A program made the translations under genes and the position numbers. This document shows, in pieces, positions 25,124 to 34,284 of a stretch of 64,000 bases of DNA. Source of the stretch: CBDDIP01 sp965279405 (GTDB lineage: Bacteria > Actinomycetota > Acidimicrobiia > Acidimicrobiales > Ilumatobacteraceae). The notes beneath the pieces were generated by a model, which did no database searches, was not told the origin of the DNA, and was given only the letters and a program-made list of their open reading frames with translations. The DNA lies in NCBI GenBank assembly GCA_965279405.1, contig OZ257157.1, forward strand, positions 620,001 through 684,000. Direction: 5' to 3'. Each line of letters opens with the position of its first letter. Position 1 is the first letter of the stretch.

Positions 25124-25692
25124 CGCCGCACGCTCCGCTGATCGGGCATCTGCTCGCGCAGCCGCTCGATCGCTCGCGCAGCTCGCGACTTCACCGTGCC
25201 TGCCGGCACGCCGAGCGCCTCAGCAGTCTCGGCCTCGCTCAGGCCGGCGGCGTACCGAAGCGCGAGCACGGATCGCTCGCGTTCACCCAGCGCGCCGAGG
25301 GCGCTCCACAACACGTCGGCTTCCACCGCGTCGATGGCTGCATCGTCGGCGAGCACGGGCGCCGGACGAACGAACGCCGCATCGCGCAGCTCACGACGAC
25401 GGCGACGACTCGACGCTCGACGCACGTTCTTCGCCGAGTTGGCGACGATGCGCATCAGCCAGGGTCGAAACGCGCCGTCGTCGCTCAGCGCGCCCAGCCG
25501 GACGTAGGCGGTGAGGAACGCATCCTGGGTCACGTCGTTGGCCTCCTCGGTCGAACCGCACAAGAACGCGGCCAGACGGCGCGCATCGGTTTCGTGATCG
25601 CGCACCAGCTGGGTGAACGCCCGCTCGTCGCCGCCACGGGCGCGCGCGACCAGTTCGCGCGCACGTGCTCGTTCGTCGATCGGTTCGGTCAT
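25120..25692 (-). CDS. ECF RNA polymerase sigma factor
   Basis: 190 residues. Region 2 contains FLCGSTEEANDVTQDAFLTA (~43-62) and FRPWLMRIVANSAKNVRR; region 4 has LSEAETAEALGVPAGTVKSR (~155-174). This is a standard group-4 sigma. ATG 25692 is chosen because the alignable region begins close after it; an upstream ATG at 25767 would add an unrelated 25 residues. It is followed by the overlapping membrane partner and a lipoprotein, giving a three-gene unit. Confidence 0.92.
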   Translation of the reverse strand: MTEPIDERARARELVARARGGDERAFTQLVRDHETDARRLAAFLCGSTEEANDVTQDAFLTAYVRLGALSDDGAFRPWLMRIVANSAKNVRRASSRRRRRELRDAAFVRPAPVLADDAAIDAVEADVLWSALGALGERERSVLALRYAAGLSEAETAEALGVPAGTVKSRAARAIERLREQMPDQRSVRR

Positions 25693-25766
25693 CCCGTGCT
25701 TCAGCTCGTCAACGGTGCAGCCTGTCAACCGATCAGACACCACCCGCGCCGATCCGGTTCGCGGCA

Positions 25767-25782
25767 CCCCGGCGAGCCGGGG
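25767..25782 (-). terminator. GC hairpin downstream of Hsp70-like gene 1
   Basis: CCCCGGCGAGCCGGGG forms a 6-bp GC stem with a 4-nt loop, 9 bp past the stop of the Hsp70-like gene and upstream of the sigma gene. There is no T-tract. Its position suggests it separates the two minus-strand units. Confidence 0.4.
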
Positions 25783-25791
25783 CCTCTGTCG

Positions 25792-28026
25792 TCAGGAGGC
25801 GAAGAGGGACGTGAGGAACGCCGGCGCAACGGCGGCCATGATCGCGGGGGCTTCGTCGAACGTGGAGAAGATGAACACGAACGCGACGTGCCCGCCGCCG
25901 AGGTCGGCAACCCACGCGAACGTGTCCGACCGGGTGAACTGCGTGCCGGTCACGCCGCCGTAGACGACCTCCTCGCTGGAGGTGGTGCGCTCGTCGAGCG
26001 TGTCGCTGACGAGCAACGGTCCGTTGGCCTCGTCGAAGAGCTGCGCATCGAGCACCTCGGCGATGATGTTGCCGTCGGCGTCCGAGACGTTGGCGATCGC
26101 CGAGAACTGGATGATCGGGTTGAGGCTCGGATCGTTCGTGAAGTTCTCGGCGACGCTCTGGATGCGCTCCTGGTCCTCGGCGACGTAGGTGAACCCGTCG
26201 CCGATCGGTGCCCACACCGTCGTGCCATCCAGACCGAGCGCCGAGCTCTGCGGGTCGGTCCCCGGCGGATCCGTTCCCGGCGGATCGGTGTCCGACGTCC
26301 CGCTCGTCAGATCGAGCGGGCCGCCGAGGTCCGGGTTGATGCAGCCATCGCCGTTGCTGTCGGTGATGAAGTTGGCATCCGAGACCTGCGTGACGAAGTC
26401 CTGCATCTGTGCCACGACCTCGTCGGGGGTGCCGCCGTTGGCCGCGTCGTCGGCCTTCGCCGCTGCGGACTCCAGTGCGTCGGCGAGGTTGCTGGCATCG
26501 TCGCCGTCGATCGATCGCATGTCCGAGGCGCCTTGGCCGAACGCGTCGGCGATCGCTGCGCTGAAGCCGGACACGTCGCCGATCGTGGTCGGCAGGCTGA
26601 GGTCGTTGGTCGTGTCGAGCAGCGAGCTGCACGCAGAGGCGAACGTGCCGTTCGACCCCTTCTTGTCGTCACCGCCGCTGAGCGCGATCGCGCCACCGAT
26701 GATCGCCGCGACCGCGACCAGCGCACCGCCGATGATCAACGGCCGCTTCGACGACTTCTTGCCGCCGCTGCTGCCACCGCGTCCGGCACTGCCACCATCG
26801 CCGCCGCCGGGCACGAACGCTCCACCTGCGGGCGGACCCGGGGGCGCGGGCGGCGCGGGCGGCGGCGGAGCCACTGGTGGCACCGAAGCGACCGGCTGGA
26901 CGAAGACGGGTGGCGGCGGAGCGAACGGCGCCGGGCCGGTGCTGACCGGCACCACCGGCTCGGGCTCGAGCGTCGCCGCGATGCGCGCCGCGCCGAGGGC
27001 GATGGCCGACTCGGGGTCGGCATCCACGCTCACCGGGCGACCGGTGGTGACCGACACGATCATCCGCACGAGCGGGATGCGCGACGAGCCACCGACGAGC
27101 AGCACGCGCGACACGTCGGCCATGGTCAGCCCGGCGCTCTTGGCGGCCCGTTCGAGCGCTTTGGTCGTGTCCGCCAGCCGCGGCCGGATCATCGACTCCA
27201 GCTGCCCGCGGCTGATCGTCACCTCGATCGCCTTGCCGGGCATGACCACCGGCACGACGGTCTCGGTGTCGGCCGACAGCCGTTCCTTCGCCAGACGGCA
27301 CTCGGTGCGCAGCCGCGACATCGCCGAACGAACGCCCGGGTCCTCCGGGTCGAGGTCGCCCAGCAGATCGCCGGCTTGATCGCGCACCGCGTCGAGCACG
27401 GCGAGGTCGATGTCGACGCCGCCGAGCCGCTCGATGCCCTGCGGCTCGCCGAGCAGCTCGAACCCGTCGCCCTTGCGGCGGACGAGCGCGGCGTCGAAGG
27501 TGCCGCCGCCGAAGTCGTAGATGCCGACCACTTCGCCGTCGGCGACGCGACTGTCCGCGGCGTACTGCACGGCCGCCGCCTGCGGCTCGGGCACGAAGTG
27601 CGCGTCGGGGATGCCCGCGGTGCGGGCGGCGTCGCGCAGCAGGTCCAACCGGTACGGCGAGTACACGGCCGGATGGGTGATCACGACGGTCGATGGCGGC
27701 CCGCCCATGCGCTCGCTGGCGCGCGCCAGCAGGTGCTCGAGCACGTAGGCCGACAGCCGCTCAGCGCCGATCGGCGTGCCGCCGAGCACGAGCGGCGTCG
27801 GGTCACCGAGGCGGCGCTTGAACTCACGAGCGACACGATCCGGTTCGACAACACCACGCGCTTCTGCGGCCTCCCCGACGAGCACCTCACCGGTGTCGCG
27901 CAGGAACACGACGGACGGGACCGCCGCCGAACGGGTGCCGAGCGACAGCACCTCGACACGGCCTTGGCGACTCGCCGCGGCCGTGCTGAAGGTGGTGCCG
28001 AGATCGATACCGAGTTGGTAGGTCAT
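25792..28026 (-). CDS. Membrane-anchored Hsp70-like ATPase 1 (no substrate-binding domain)
   Basis: 744 residues. Residues ~1-355 are an Hsp70/actin ATPase domain: phosphate-1 loop DLGTTFS (9-15), the FKRRLGDP lysine segment, EPQAAAVQYA, phosphate-2 YDFGGGTFDAALV and adenosine motif LLVGGSSRIPLV. The beta-sandwich and lid that bind peptides in DnaK are absent. Instead there is a Pro/Ala/Gly linker (~360-425), one membrane helix (~428-448) and an exported domain with two Cys (ASACSSLL, GDGCINPD), a PPGTDPPGTDP repeat and a beta-rich C-terminus. ATPase activity is plausible from intact motifs; coupling of ATP state to the outside domain is inference. Three paralogues lie at 36063-41909. Confidence 0.88.
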   Translation of the reverse strand: MTYQLGIDLGTTFSTAAASRQGRVEVLSLGTRSAAVPSVVFLRDTGEVLVGEAAEARGVVEPDRVAREFKRRLGDPTPLVLGGTPIGAERLSAYVLEHLLARASERMGGPPSTVVITHPAVYSPYRLDLLRDAARTAGIPDAHFVPEPQAAAVQYAADSRVADGEVVGIYDFGGGTFDAALVRRKGDGFELLGEPQGIERLGGVDIDLAVLDAVRDQAGDLLGDLDPEDPGVRSAMSRLRTECRLAKERLSADTETVVPVVMPGKAIEVTISRGQLESMIRPRLADTTKALERAAKSAGLTMADVSRVLLVGGSSRIPLVRMIVSVTTGRPVSVDADPESAIALGAARIAATLEPEPVVPVSTGPAPFAPPPPVFVQPVASVPPVAPPPPAPPAPPGPPAGGAFVPGGGDGGSAGRGGSSGGKKSSKRPLIIGGALVAVAAIIGGAIALSGGDDKKGSNGTFASACSSLLDTTNDLSLPTTIGDVSGFSAAIADAFGQGASDMRSIDGDDASNLADALESAAAKADDAANGGTPDEVVAQMQDFVTQVSDANFITDSNGDGCINPDLGGPLDLTSGTSDTDPPGTDPPGTDPQSSALGLDGTTVWAPIGDGFTYVAEDQERIQSVAENFTNDPSLNPIIQFSAIANVSDADGNIIAEVLDAQLFDEANGPLLVSDTLDERTTSSEEVVYGGVTGTQFTRSDTFAWVADLGGGHVAFVFIFSTFDEAPAIMAAVAPAFLTSLFAS

Positions 28027-28071
28027 GAACGCCCGTCGATCATGGCTGGGCGCGATCCTGCGCCCAACCGA

Positions 28072-28527
28072 TCAGTAGCTCTCGCGCGTCCAGTCGACGC
28101 CGAGTGGCTCGAACTCCTCGTCGCCGTCCGGCGCGTTGCGGATGTAGTCGACCGAGGTCGGCTCGAGGCGGAAGAAGTGCGACTGCAGGATCGCGTCACC
28201 GAGGTGCGAGTACTGGCCCTTCAGCTTCTCGGCGGCCGAGGCGGCATCGTCGCCGCTCAGCAGCACGACCTTGCCGACGATCTGGATGCCCTTGGCGTCA
28301 TCCCACGTCTGGCCCGGGTCGGGCGCATCGCCCGCCGCGACGGCGGCGATCGGGTTGGCGGTGATGTTGCGGCCGGTCGTCGTCTTGTCGGACGTGCTGA
28401 ACAGGATGTTGCGGCCGTCGAGGGCGTAGAACGACGGCGCCGCGTGCGGCACACCGTCCTTCGACGCAGTGGAGATCGTCAGGAGTTCGTGGCTGCCGAG
28501 GAATTCGAAAGCCGCATCGATGGACAT
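28072..28527 (-). CDS. Pyridoxamine 5'-phosphate oxidase-like FMN-binding protein
   Basis: 151 residues of the split-barrel flavin-binding fold: LLTISTASKDGVPHAAPSFY (~13-32), ILFSTSDKTTTGRNI (~39-53) and a QIVGKVVLLSG strand. These match small PNPOx-like proteins that bind FMN or F420 and reduce varied substrates. ATG 28527 is preceded by GGAGGA at good spacing. It lies 45 bp upstream of the Hsp70-like gene 1 on the same strand, so co-transcription is possible. Substrate unknown. Confidence 0.82.
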   Translation of the reverse strand: MSIDAAFEFLGSHELLTISTASKDGVPHAAPSFYALDGRNILFSTSDKTTTGRNITANPIAAVAAGDAPDPGQTWDDAKGIQIVGKVVLLSGDDAASAAEKLKGQYSHLGDAILQSHFFRLEPTSVDYIRNAPDGDEEFEPLGVDWTRESY

Positions 28528-28614
28528 GAGTGGGGATCCTCCTCGAACAGGCGTCTCAAGACCCGTACCTGAGACCGCCACGTATGTGAAACCACATCAT
28601 GCCTCATCCGCAGG

Positions 28615-29286
28615 TCATGCAAGCAATGAACGGGGCAACGAACGCGACAGCTCACCCGCAGCGGTGCGGACGTCGGCGCCGAAGCGCTTCGACGGACGGC
28701 GCGTGAGCCGCTCGACGGGACCCGACACGCTGATCGCAGCGATGACGTTGCCGCCGGCATCGGTGACCGCAGCGCTGACGGATGCGACGCCGGCCTCCCG
28801 CTCCTCGACGCTCTCGGCGAGCTCTGCTCCACCGACACCCGTGAGCACCTTGCCGGCCGAGCCGACGCCGAGCGGCAGCAGCGCGCCCTCGGGCACGATC
28901 CATCGCAACGCGTGGGGCGACGGCAACGAGACGACGCAGCGCCGGCCATCCACGTCGCCGAGCCCGTTCTCGCGCACGTACAGCTGGACGCTCTCACCCG
29001 TGCGATCGCGCAACGCGATCAGGATCGGACGAGCGAGCTCGCCCAGCGGGAACGCGTCGGCTGCGGCACGACCGAGGCGGATCAGCTCGAAGCCGAGGCA
29101 GAACCGGCCCTGCCCATCGCGGCGAACGAGGTGGTGCGCCTCGAGCGCCGAGGCCAACCGGTGAGCCGTGGCGCGAGGCAGGCCGGTGGCCGCCTGCAGC
29201 GCGGCGAGGTCGTGCGGACCGTCGCCGAGGACGCGCAGGATCATTGCCCCTTTGTCGATCACGCCAACGCCGCTTAGACTCTCCAT
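28615..29286 (-). CDS. IclR-family transcriptional regulator, probable leuCD regulator
   Basis: 223 residues. The winged helix covers ~8-65 (DLAALQAATGLPRATAHRLA), followed by the IclR effector domain (LGFELIRLG, ESVQLYVREN, GSAGKVL, AAISVSGPVERL). It is divergent from leuC with only 33 bp between starts, and a 6-bp inverted repeat lies there. In other actinobacteria IclR proteins (LtbR/NdgR type) sit in this place and control leucine genes. That role here is inferred from the conserved position. The direction of control cannot be read. Confidence 0.9.
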   Translation of the reverse strand: MESLSGVGVIDKGAMILRVLGDGPHDLAALQAATGLPRATAHRLASALEAHHLVRRDGQGRFCLGFELIRLGRAAADAFPLGELARPILIALRDRTGESVQLYVRENGLGDVDGRRCVVSLPSPHALRWIVPEGALLPLGVGSAGKVLTGVGGAELAESVEEREAGVASVSAAVTDAGGNVIAAISVSGPVERLTRRPSKRFGADVRTAAGELSRSLPRSLLA

Positions 29287-29299
29287 CGACGAGAATCCT

Positions 29300-29316
29300 A
29301 TCTCAGAAAGTGAGAT
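29300..29316. promoter_or_regulatory. Palindrome between IclR gene and leuC, candidate operator
   Basis: ATCTCA-GAAAG-TGAGAT is a perfect 6-bp inverted repeat with a 5-nt spacer in the 33-bp divergent gap, ending 3 bp before the leuC ATG and starting 14 bp before the IclR start. The short A/T-containing palindrome stands out in this GC-rich DNA. It is the obvious site for the adjacent regulator. Confidence 0.55.
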
Positions 29317-29319
29317 TAC

Positions 29320-30729
29320 ATGTCACCGAGAACGCTTGCCCAAAAGGTGTGGGAGCGCCACATCGTCCACGAGGGTGGCGGCGAGCCCGACCTCCTCTAC
29401 ATCGACCTGCACCTCGTCCACGAGGTCACCAGCCCGCAGGCGTTCGACGGGTTGCGCCTCAGCGGCCGCATCGTTCGACGCCCCGAGCTGACCGTGGCCA
29501 CCGAGGACCACAACGTGCCGACGGCCGACATCGACCAGCCGATCGCCGACCCGATCTCCGCCCGCCAGGTGGAGGTGCTGCGCGAGAACACCGCCGAGTT
29601 CGGCATCGTCAACTTCCCGATGGGCGATCCCAACCAGGGCATCGTCCACGTCATCGGGCCCGAGCAGGGCCGCACGATGCCGGGGATGACCATCGTCTGC
29701 GGCGACAGCCACACCGCCACGCACGGCGCGTTCGGCGCGCTGGCCTTCGGCATCGGCACCAGCGAGGTCGAGCACGTGCTCGCCACCCAGACGCTGCCGC
29801 AGACCCGCCCGAAGTGGATGAGCGTGACGGTCGACGGTGATCTGCCCGAGGGCGTCACCGCGAAGGACGTCGTGCTGGCGATCATCGGCGAGATCGGCAC
29901 CGGCGGCGGCATCGGCCACGTCATCGAGTATCGCGGCCCGGCGATCCAAGCGCTCTCGATGGAGGGCCGGATGACCGTGTGCAACATGAGCATCGAAGCA
30001 GGAGCCAAGGCGGGGCTGATCGCCCCCGACGACACGACCTTCGAGTACCTGAACGGTCGGGCCAACGCTCCCAAGGGCGCCGACTGGGACGCCGCGGTCG
30101 CCGACTGGCGCACGCTCGTCACCGACGAGGGCGCGACGTTCGACAAGGAGGTCGTCATCGACGCCGCCTCGTTGCGCCCGCAGGTCACCTGGGGCACCAA
30201 CCCCGGTCAGGTCACCTCGATCGACGGCACCGTGCCGTCTCCCTCCGACTACGACGACCCGACGACACAGGAGACGGTGGCTCGTGCGCTCGAGTACATG
30301 GGCATCGAAGCGGGCACGAAGGTGCGCGACATCACGGTGGACACGGTGTTCATCGGCAGCTGCACCAACAGCCGCATCGAGGACCTGCGCGCCGCCGCCG
30401 CGGTGATGAAGGGCCGAACGGTGACGGTGCCGCGAGTGATGGTCGTGCCGGGCAGCCACGCGGTGAAGGCCGCGGCGATCGCCGAGGGGCTGCCGGAGAT
30501 CTTCCGGGCCGCCGGCGCCGACTGGCGCGAGCCGGGCTGCAGCATGTGCCTGGCGATGAACCCGGACAAGCTCGCTCCGGGCGAGCGTGCCGCCAGCACC
30601 AGCAACCGCAACTTCGAAGGCCGCCAAGGCCGCGGTGGTCGCACCCACCTCGTCTCCCCCGCTGTCGCCGCAGCGACCGCGGTCGCCGGCCACTTCGCCA
30701 CCCCCAACGATCTGGAGCCCGTGTCGTGA
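29320..30729 (+). CDS. leuC: 3-isopropylmalate dehydratase large subunit
   Basis: 469 residues. The [4Fe-4S] ligands are in GSCTNSRIEDL (~347) and CSMCLAMNPD (~407-416); substrate motifs include VCGDSHTATHGAFG (~127-140) and the N-terminal LAQKVWERHIV. It isomerises 2- to 3-isopropylmalate in leucine synthesis together with LeuD. The length is normal. The gene is nearly leaderless: the divergent IclR gene starts 33 bp away and no Shine-Dalgarno is seen. Its stop overlaps the leuD GTG by 4 bp. Confidence 0.97.
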   Translation: MSPRTLAQKVWERHIVHEGGGEPDLLYIDLHLVHEVTSPQAFDGLRLSGRIVRRPELTVATEDHNVPTADIDQPIADPISARQVEVLRENTAEFGIVNFPMGDPNQGIVHVIGPEQGRTMPGMTIVCGDSHTATHGAFGALAFGIGTSEVEHVLATQTLPQTRPKWMSVTVDGDLPEGVTAKDVVLAIIGEIGTGGGIGHVIEYRGPAIQALSMEGRMTVCNMSIEAGAKAGLIAPDDTTFEYLNGRANAPKGADWDAAVADWRTLVTDEGATFDKEVVIDAASLRPQVTWGTNPGQVTSIDGTVPSPSDYDDPTTQETVARALEYMGIEAGTKVRDITVDTVFIGSCTNSRIEDLRAAAAVMKGRTVTVPRVMVVPGSHAVKAAAIAEGLPEIFRAAGADWREPGCSMCLAMNPDKLAPGERAASTSNRNFEGRQGRGGRTHLVSPAVAAATAVAGHFATPNDLEPVS

Positions 30730-31313
30730 AAGCTGTTCGTGTCCTCTCCGGAACCGGCGTGCCGCTCAAGCGCAGCGACGTCGACACCGACCAGATCATC
30801 CCCGCCGAGTGGCTCAAGCGCGTGGAGCGCACCGGCTTCGAGAAGGGCCTCTTCTCGACGTGGAAGGACGACCGCGACTTCGTGCTCAACGATGAGCGCT
30901 ACGCCGGCGCGTCGATCCTGGTCGCCGGGCCGGCGTTCGGCGTCGGCTCGTCGCGCGAGCACGCCGTGTGGGCGATCCAGCAGGGCGGCTTCGACGCAGT
31001 CATCGCGCCGAGCTTCAGTGACATCTTCCGCAACAACTGCACCAAGAACGGGCTCGTCCCGGTCGTGTTGCCGGAGCCGGTGGTCAGCAAGCTGTGGGCC
31101 TTGATCGAGGCCGATCCGCAGACCGAGATCACCGTCGACATGGAACGGTTGCTCGTCGAAGTGCCGTCGGCCGGGCTCGTCGAGCCGTTCCCGATGGACA
31201 CCGCGACGCAGGAGCGCTACCTCGGCGGCCTCGACGACGTCGGCATCACGCTCACCCACGCCGCCGACATCAGCGACTACGAGTCGAAGCGCCCGGCCTG
31301 GCTGCCGAAGTAG
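30726..31313 (+). CDS. leuD: 3-isopropylmalate dehydratase small subunit
   Basis: 195 residues from GTG 30726 in a GTGA overlap with leuC. Family motifs include DVDTDQIIPAEWLKR (~17-31), FGVGSSREHAVWAI (~68-81) and FSDIFRNNCTKNGLVPV (~95-111). The swivelling small subunit completes the aconitase-type active site of LeuC. The convergent helicase gene ends 15 bp downstream, so no dedicated terminator is visible. Confidence 0.97.
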   Translation: MKAVRVLSGTGVPLKRSDVDTDQIIPAEWLKRVERTGFEKGLFSTWKDDRDFVLNDERYAGASILVAGPAFGVGSSREHAVWAIQQGGFDAVIAPSFSDIFRNNCTKNGLVPVVLPEPVVSKLWALIEADPQTEITVDMERLLVEVPSAGLVEPFPMDTATQERYLGGLDDVGITLTHAADISDYESKRPAWLPK

Positions 31314-31328
31314 CCAGACCGGTCGAGA

Positions 31329-32615
31329 TCAGGCGTCGGCTTCGAAGTCGGCGAGGTGCTTCAGCTTCGGGTTGTTGCTGAACACCTCGACCGGCGGTGC
31401 GACGTGCAGGCGCAAGCCGCGCTGCAGGATGCGCACCTGGGTGTGCTGGTTGTACTCGGCCAGCGTGATCGCCCAGCCGTCGCGGCCGGCGCGAGCGGTG
31501 CGGCCGCTGCGGTGGAGGTAGTCCTTCGCATCGCCGGCCGGTTCGTAGTGGATGACTGCGCCGATGTCGTCGATGTCGATGCCGCGAGCCGCGACGTCGG
31601 TGGCCACCAGCACGGAGAGCTCACCCTCGGTGAAACGACGCAGCGCCTTCTCGCGCGACACCTGGGCCAGGTCGCCGTGGATGGCCGCGGCGCGCACGCC
31701 CAGCTCCTGCAGCTTCTCCTCGACGCGGTCGCACGTGCGCTTGGTCTGGCAGAAGACGATGGTCTTGTCGATCGCACTGGCGATCGAGGCAATGACCTTG
31801 TCCTTGTCCATGTGGTGCACGGCGAGGAACAGGTGGTGCATCGTGCCGACGGTGTCGGTGGCCGAGTCGATGGCCACCTCCTCCGGGTCCTTCATGTAGC
31901 GCTGCACGAGGTGGCCGACGTCGCCGTCGAGCGTCGCCGAGAACAGCATCGTCTGGTGCACGGCGGTGACCTTGCGCAGGATCCACTCGACCTGCGGGGT
32001 GAACCCGTCGTCGGCCATGCGGTCGGCTTCGTCGAGGACGACGATCTGCACCTGGTCGAGGTCGAGCTCGTTCTCCTTCAACAGGTCGATGAGGCGCAAC
32101 GGGGTGGCGACGATGACGTCGACGCCGCGCTGCAGCGCTTCGATCTGCTGGTGCCGCGAGGCCCCGCCGTAGACGGCGAGCACGCTGCGCTTGGTGGCCA
32201 GGGCCACGGGTGCGAGCACCTCGGACACCTGGAGGGCGAGCTCGCGGGTGGGCACGAGCACCATCGCCAGCGGGCGGCGCGGTTCGGACTCGCCGTCGAG
32301 ACGGGCCAGCATCGGCACGCCGAAGGCGAGCGTCTTGCCGGAGCCGGTGCGGGCGCGGCCGCACACGTCGCGGCCGGTGAGGGCGACGGGGATGGCCTTG
32401 GTCTGGATGGCGAAGGGGGTGGTGAAGCCGGCGGCGGCCAGGCCCATGTCGACCTCTTCGGGAACGCCGAGCTCGACGAACCCGGTGGGCACGTAGGAGT
32501 CGGGATCGAGGACGACGGTGGGTGCAGCCGAGACGTCGACCGCTCGGTCGCCCAGTGGCTTCGGTTGGCGGCGACGGCGCCGCGGCGCCCCCGGTGGGCG
32601 TGTGTTCTCAGGCAT
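31329..32615 (-). CDS. DEAD-box ATP-dependent RNA helicase
   Basis: 428 residues. Motifs in order: Q-motif FAIQTKAIPVAL, I ARTGSGKT, Ia PTRELA, Ib TPLRL, II DEAD, III SAT, IV IVFCQTK, V TDVAARGID, VI HRSGRTARAG. A short basic Arg-rich N-terminus (PRRRRRQPK) precedes the core. ATG 32615 is chosen because the longer frame upstream reads through the divergent gene's promoter region. No long C-terminal RNA-binding extension is present, so it resembles the compact RhlE/CshA-like forms used in RNA remodelling or ribosome assembly. Confidence 0.95.
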   Translation of the reverse strand: MPENTRPPGAPRRRRRQPKPLGDRAVDVSAAPTVVLDPDSYVPTGFVELGVPEEVDMGLAAAGFTTPFAIQTKAIPVALTGRDVCGRARTGSGKTLAFGVPMLARLDGESEPRRPLAMVLVPTRELALQVSEVLAPVALATKRSVLAVYGGASRHQQIEALQRGVDVIVATPLRLIDLLKENELDLDQVQIVVLDEADRMADDGFTPQVEWILRKVTAVHQTMLFSATLDGDVGHLVQRYMKDPEEVAIDSATDTVGTMHHLFLAVHHMDKDKVIASIASAIDKTIVFCQTKRTCDRVEEKLQELGVRAAAIHGDLAQVSREKALRRFTEGELSVLVATDVAARGIDIDDIGAVIHYEPAGDAKDYLHRSGRTARAGRDGWAITLAEYNQHTQVRILQRGLRLHVAPPVEVFSNNPKLKHLADFEADA

Positions 32616-32710
32616 GTCGCCGTCCAGGGTACCCGCCAACCCCGCCCGATCAGGGGGTTCACCGAATGCGGGCGTCGACCGGGGCATGCCGGGTGGGCCA
32701 TGATTCGGCC

Positions 32711-34264
32711 ATGAAGGTGGCACTGACGGTCAACGACTTCCTCCGGCGCGCCGAGGACCTCTTCCCCAACCGCATCGGCGTGGTCGACGAGCCCGACCAG
32801 CCGGCGGACAGCTGGGGGTCGTTCACGTACGCGGAGATGGCGCAGCGGGCGCGGGCGATGGCGGCGCACCTCGACGCGCTCGACATCGGTGTCGGCGAAC
32901 GCGTGGCGATCGTCAGCCAGAACTCGGCGAGGTTGCTCACCGCGCTGTTCGGCGTCAGCGGTTCGGGACGCGTGCTCGTGCCGATCAACTTCCGGCTCGT
33001 CGCCGAAGAGGTGAAGTACATCGTCGAGCACAGCGGCGCGCGAGTGCTGCTGATCGATCCCGAGCTCGAGGACGCACTCGCCGGCGTCGAGTGCGAGCAC
33101 CGTGCCCTCATCGGTGCGGACAGCGACTCGCCGCTCGACCACGCCGAGCCGAAGCCGTGGGCCTACGACGAGGACGCCACCGCGACGATCAACTACACGA
33201 GCGGGACGACGGCGCGACCGAAGGGCGTGCAGCTGACGCACCGCAACATCTGGCTGAACGCCACGACGTTCGGCTGGCAGCTCGGCGTCAACGACCGCGA
33301 CGTGTACCTGCACACCCTGCCGCAGTTCCACTGCAACGGCTGGGGCGTGCTCTACGCGGTCACCGGCATGGGCGCCAAGCACATCATCCTGCGCAAGGTG
33401 GACGGCGTCGAGATCCTCCGTCGCGTGGAGGCACACGGCGTCACGCTCATGTGCGCCGCGCCCGCCGTCGCCAACGCGATCCTCGACGCCATCCCCAACT
33501 GGGACGGTCCGTTGCCGGGCAAGGGAACGGTGCGCATGGTGCTGGCCGGGGCACCGCCGCCGACGAAGACGATCGAGCGCATCGAGAGCGAGCTCGGCTG
33601 GGAGTTCATCCAGATCTACGGGCTCACGGAGACCACGCCGCTGCTGACGATGAACCGCCGCCGCGCCGAGCTCGACGACCTGCCTCCCTCCGAGCGCGCC
33701 GCGCGGCTCAGCCGCGCCGGTGGCGCGGCGATCGGCGTCGAGGTGCGGATCTCCGCCGACGGTGAGGTGCTCGCCCGCGGCAACCACATCATGGGCGGCT
33801 ACTGGGATCAGCCGGAGGCCACCGCCGCGGCGATCCATGCGGCGAGCGACGACCCGGACGGGCCGGAGTGGTTCCACACCGGCGACGGCGGGTTCCTCGA
33901 CGACGACCACTACGTGACGATCAGCGACCGCAAGAAGGACGTGATCATCTCCGGTGGCGAGAACGTCAGCTCGATCGAGGTCGAGGACGCCATCTTCAGC
34001 CACCCGGAGATCACCGAGGTCGCCGTCATCGGCGTGCCCGACGAGAAGTGGGGCGAGCTGGTCATGGCGCTCGTCGTCAAGGTCCCCGGCTCGCCGCTCA
34101 GCGAGGCCGACGTGATCGCCTACACGAAGACCAAGCTGGCCGGCTACAAGTGCCCCAAGCAGGTCGAGTTCCGTGACTCGCTGGCCCGCACGGCGACCGG
34201 GAAGCTGCAGAAGTTCAAGCTGCGCGAGCCCTACTGGGCCGGTCAGGTCAAGCAGGTCAACTAG
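32711..34264 (+). CDS. AMP-dependent acyl-CoA synthetase/ligase
   Basis: 517 residues. Adenylate-forming motifs: P-loop YTSGTTARPKGVQLTH (~162-177), QIYGLTETTPLL (~302-313), the hinge ISDRKKDVIISGGENVS (~410-426) and the catalytic lysine in TATGKLQKFK near the end. It activates a carboxylic acid, probably a medium-chain or aromatic acid, to its CoA thioester through an acyl-AMP. It is divergent from the helicase gene. The substrate cannot be set from the sequence; it could serve with the CoA-transferase and hydratase genes further upstream. Confidence 0.92.
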   Translation: MKVALTVNDFLRRAEDLFPNRIGVVDEPDQPADSWGSFTYAEMAQRARAMAAHLDALDIGVGERVAIVSQNSARLLTALFGVSGSGRVLVPINFRLVAEEVKYIVEHSGARVLLIDPELEDALAGVECEHRALIGADSDSPLDHAEPKPWAYDEDATATINYTSGTTARPKGVQLTHRNIWLNATTFGWQLGVNDRDVYLHTLPQFHCNGWGVLYAVTGMGAKHIILRKVDGVEILRRVEAHGVTLMCAAPAVANAILDAIPNWDGPLPGKGTVRMVLAGAPPPTKTIERIESELGWEFIQIYGLTETTPLLTMNRRRAELDDLPPSERAARLSRAGGAAIGVEVRISADGEVLARGNHIMGGYWDQPEATAAAIHAASDDPDGPEWFHTGDGGFLDDDHYVTISDRKKDVIISGGENVSSIEVEDAIFSHPEITEVAVIGVPDEKWGELVMALVVKVPGSPLSEADVIAYTKTKLAGYKCPKQVEFRDSLARTATGKLQKFKLREPYWAGQVKQVN

Positions 34265-34284
34265 CGGGTGAACGAGCTGCTCAA

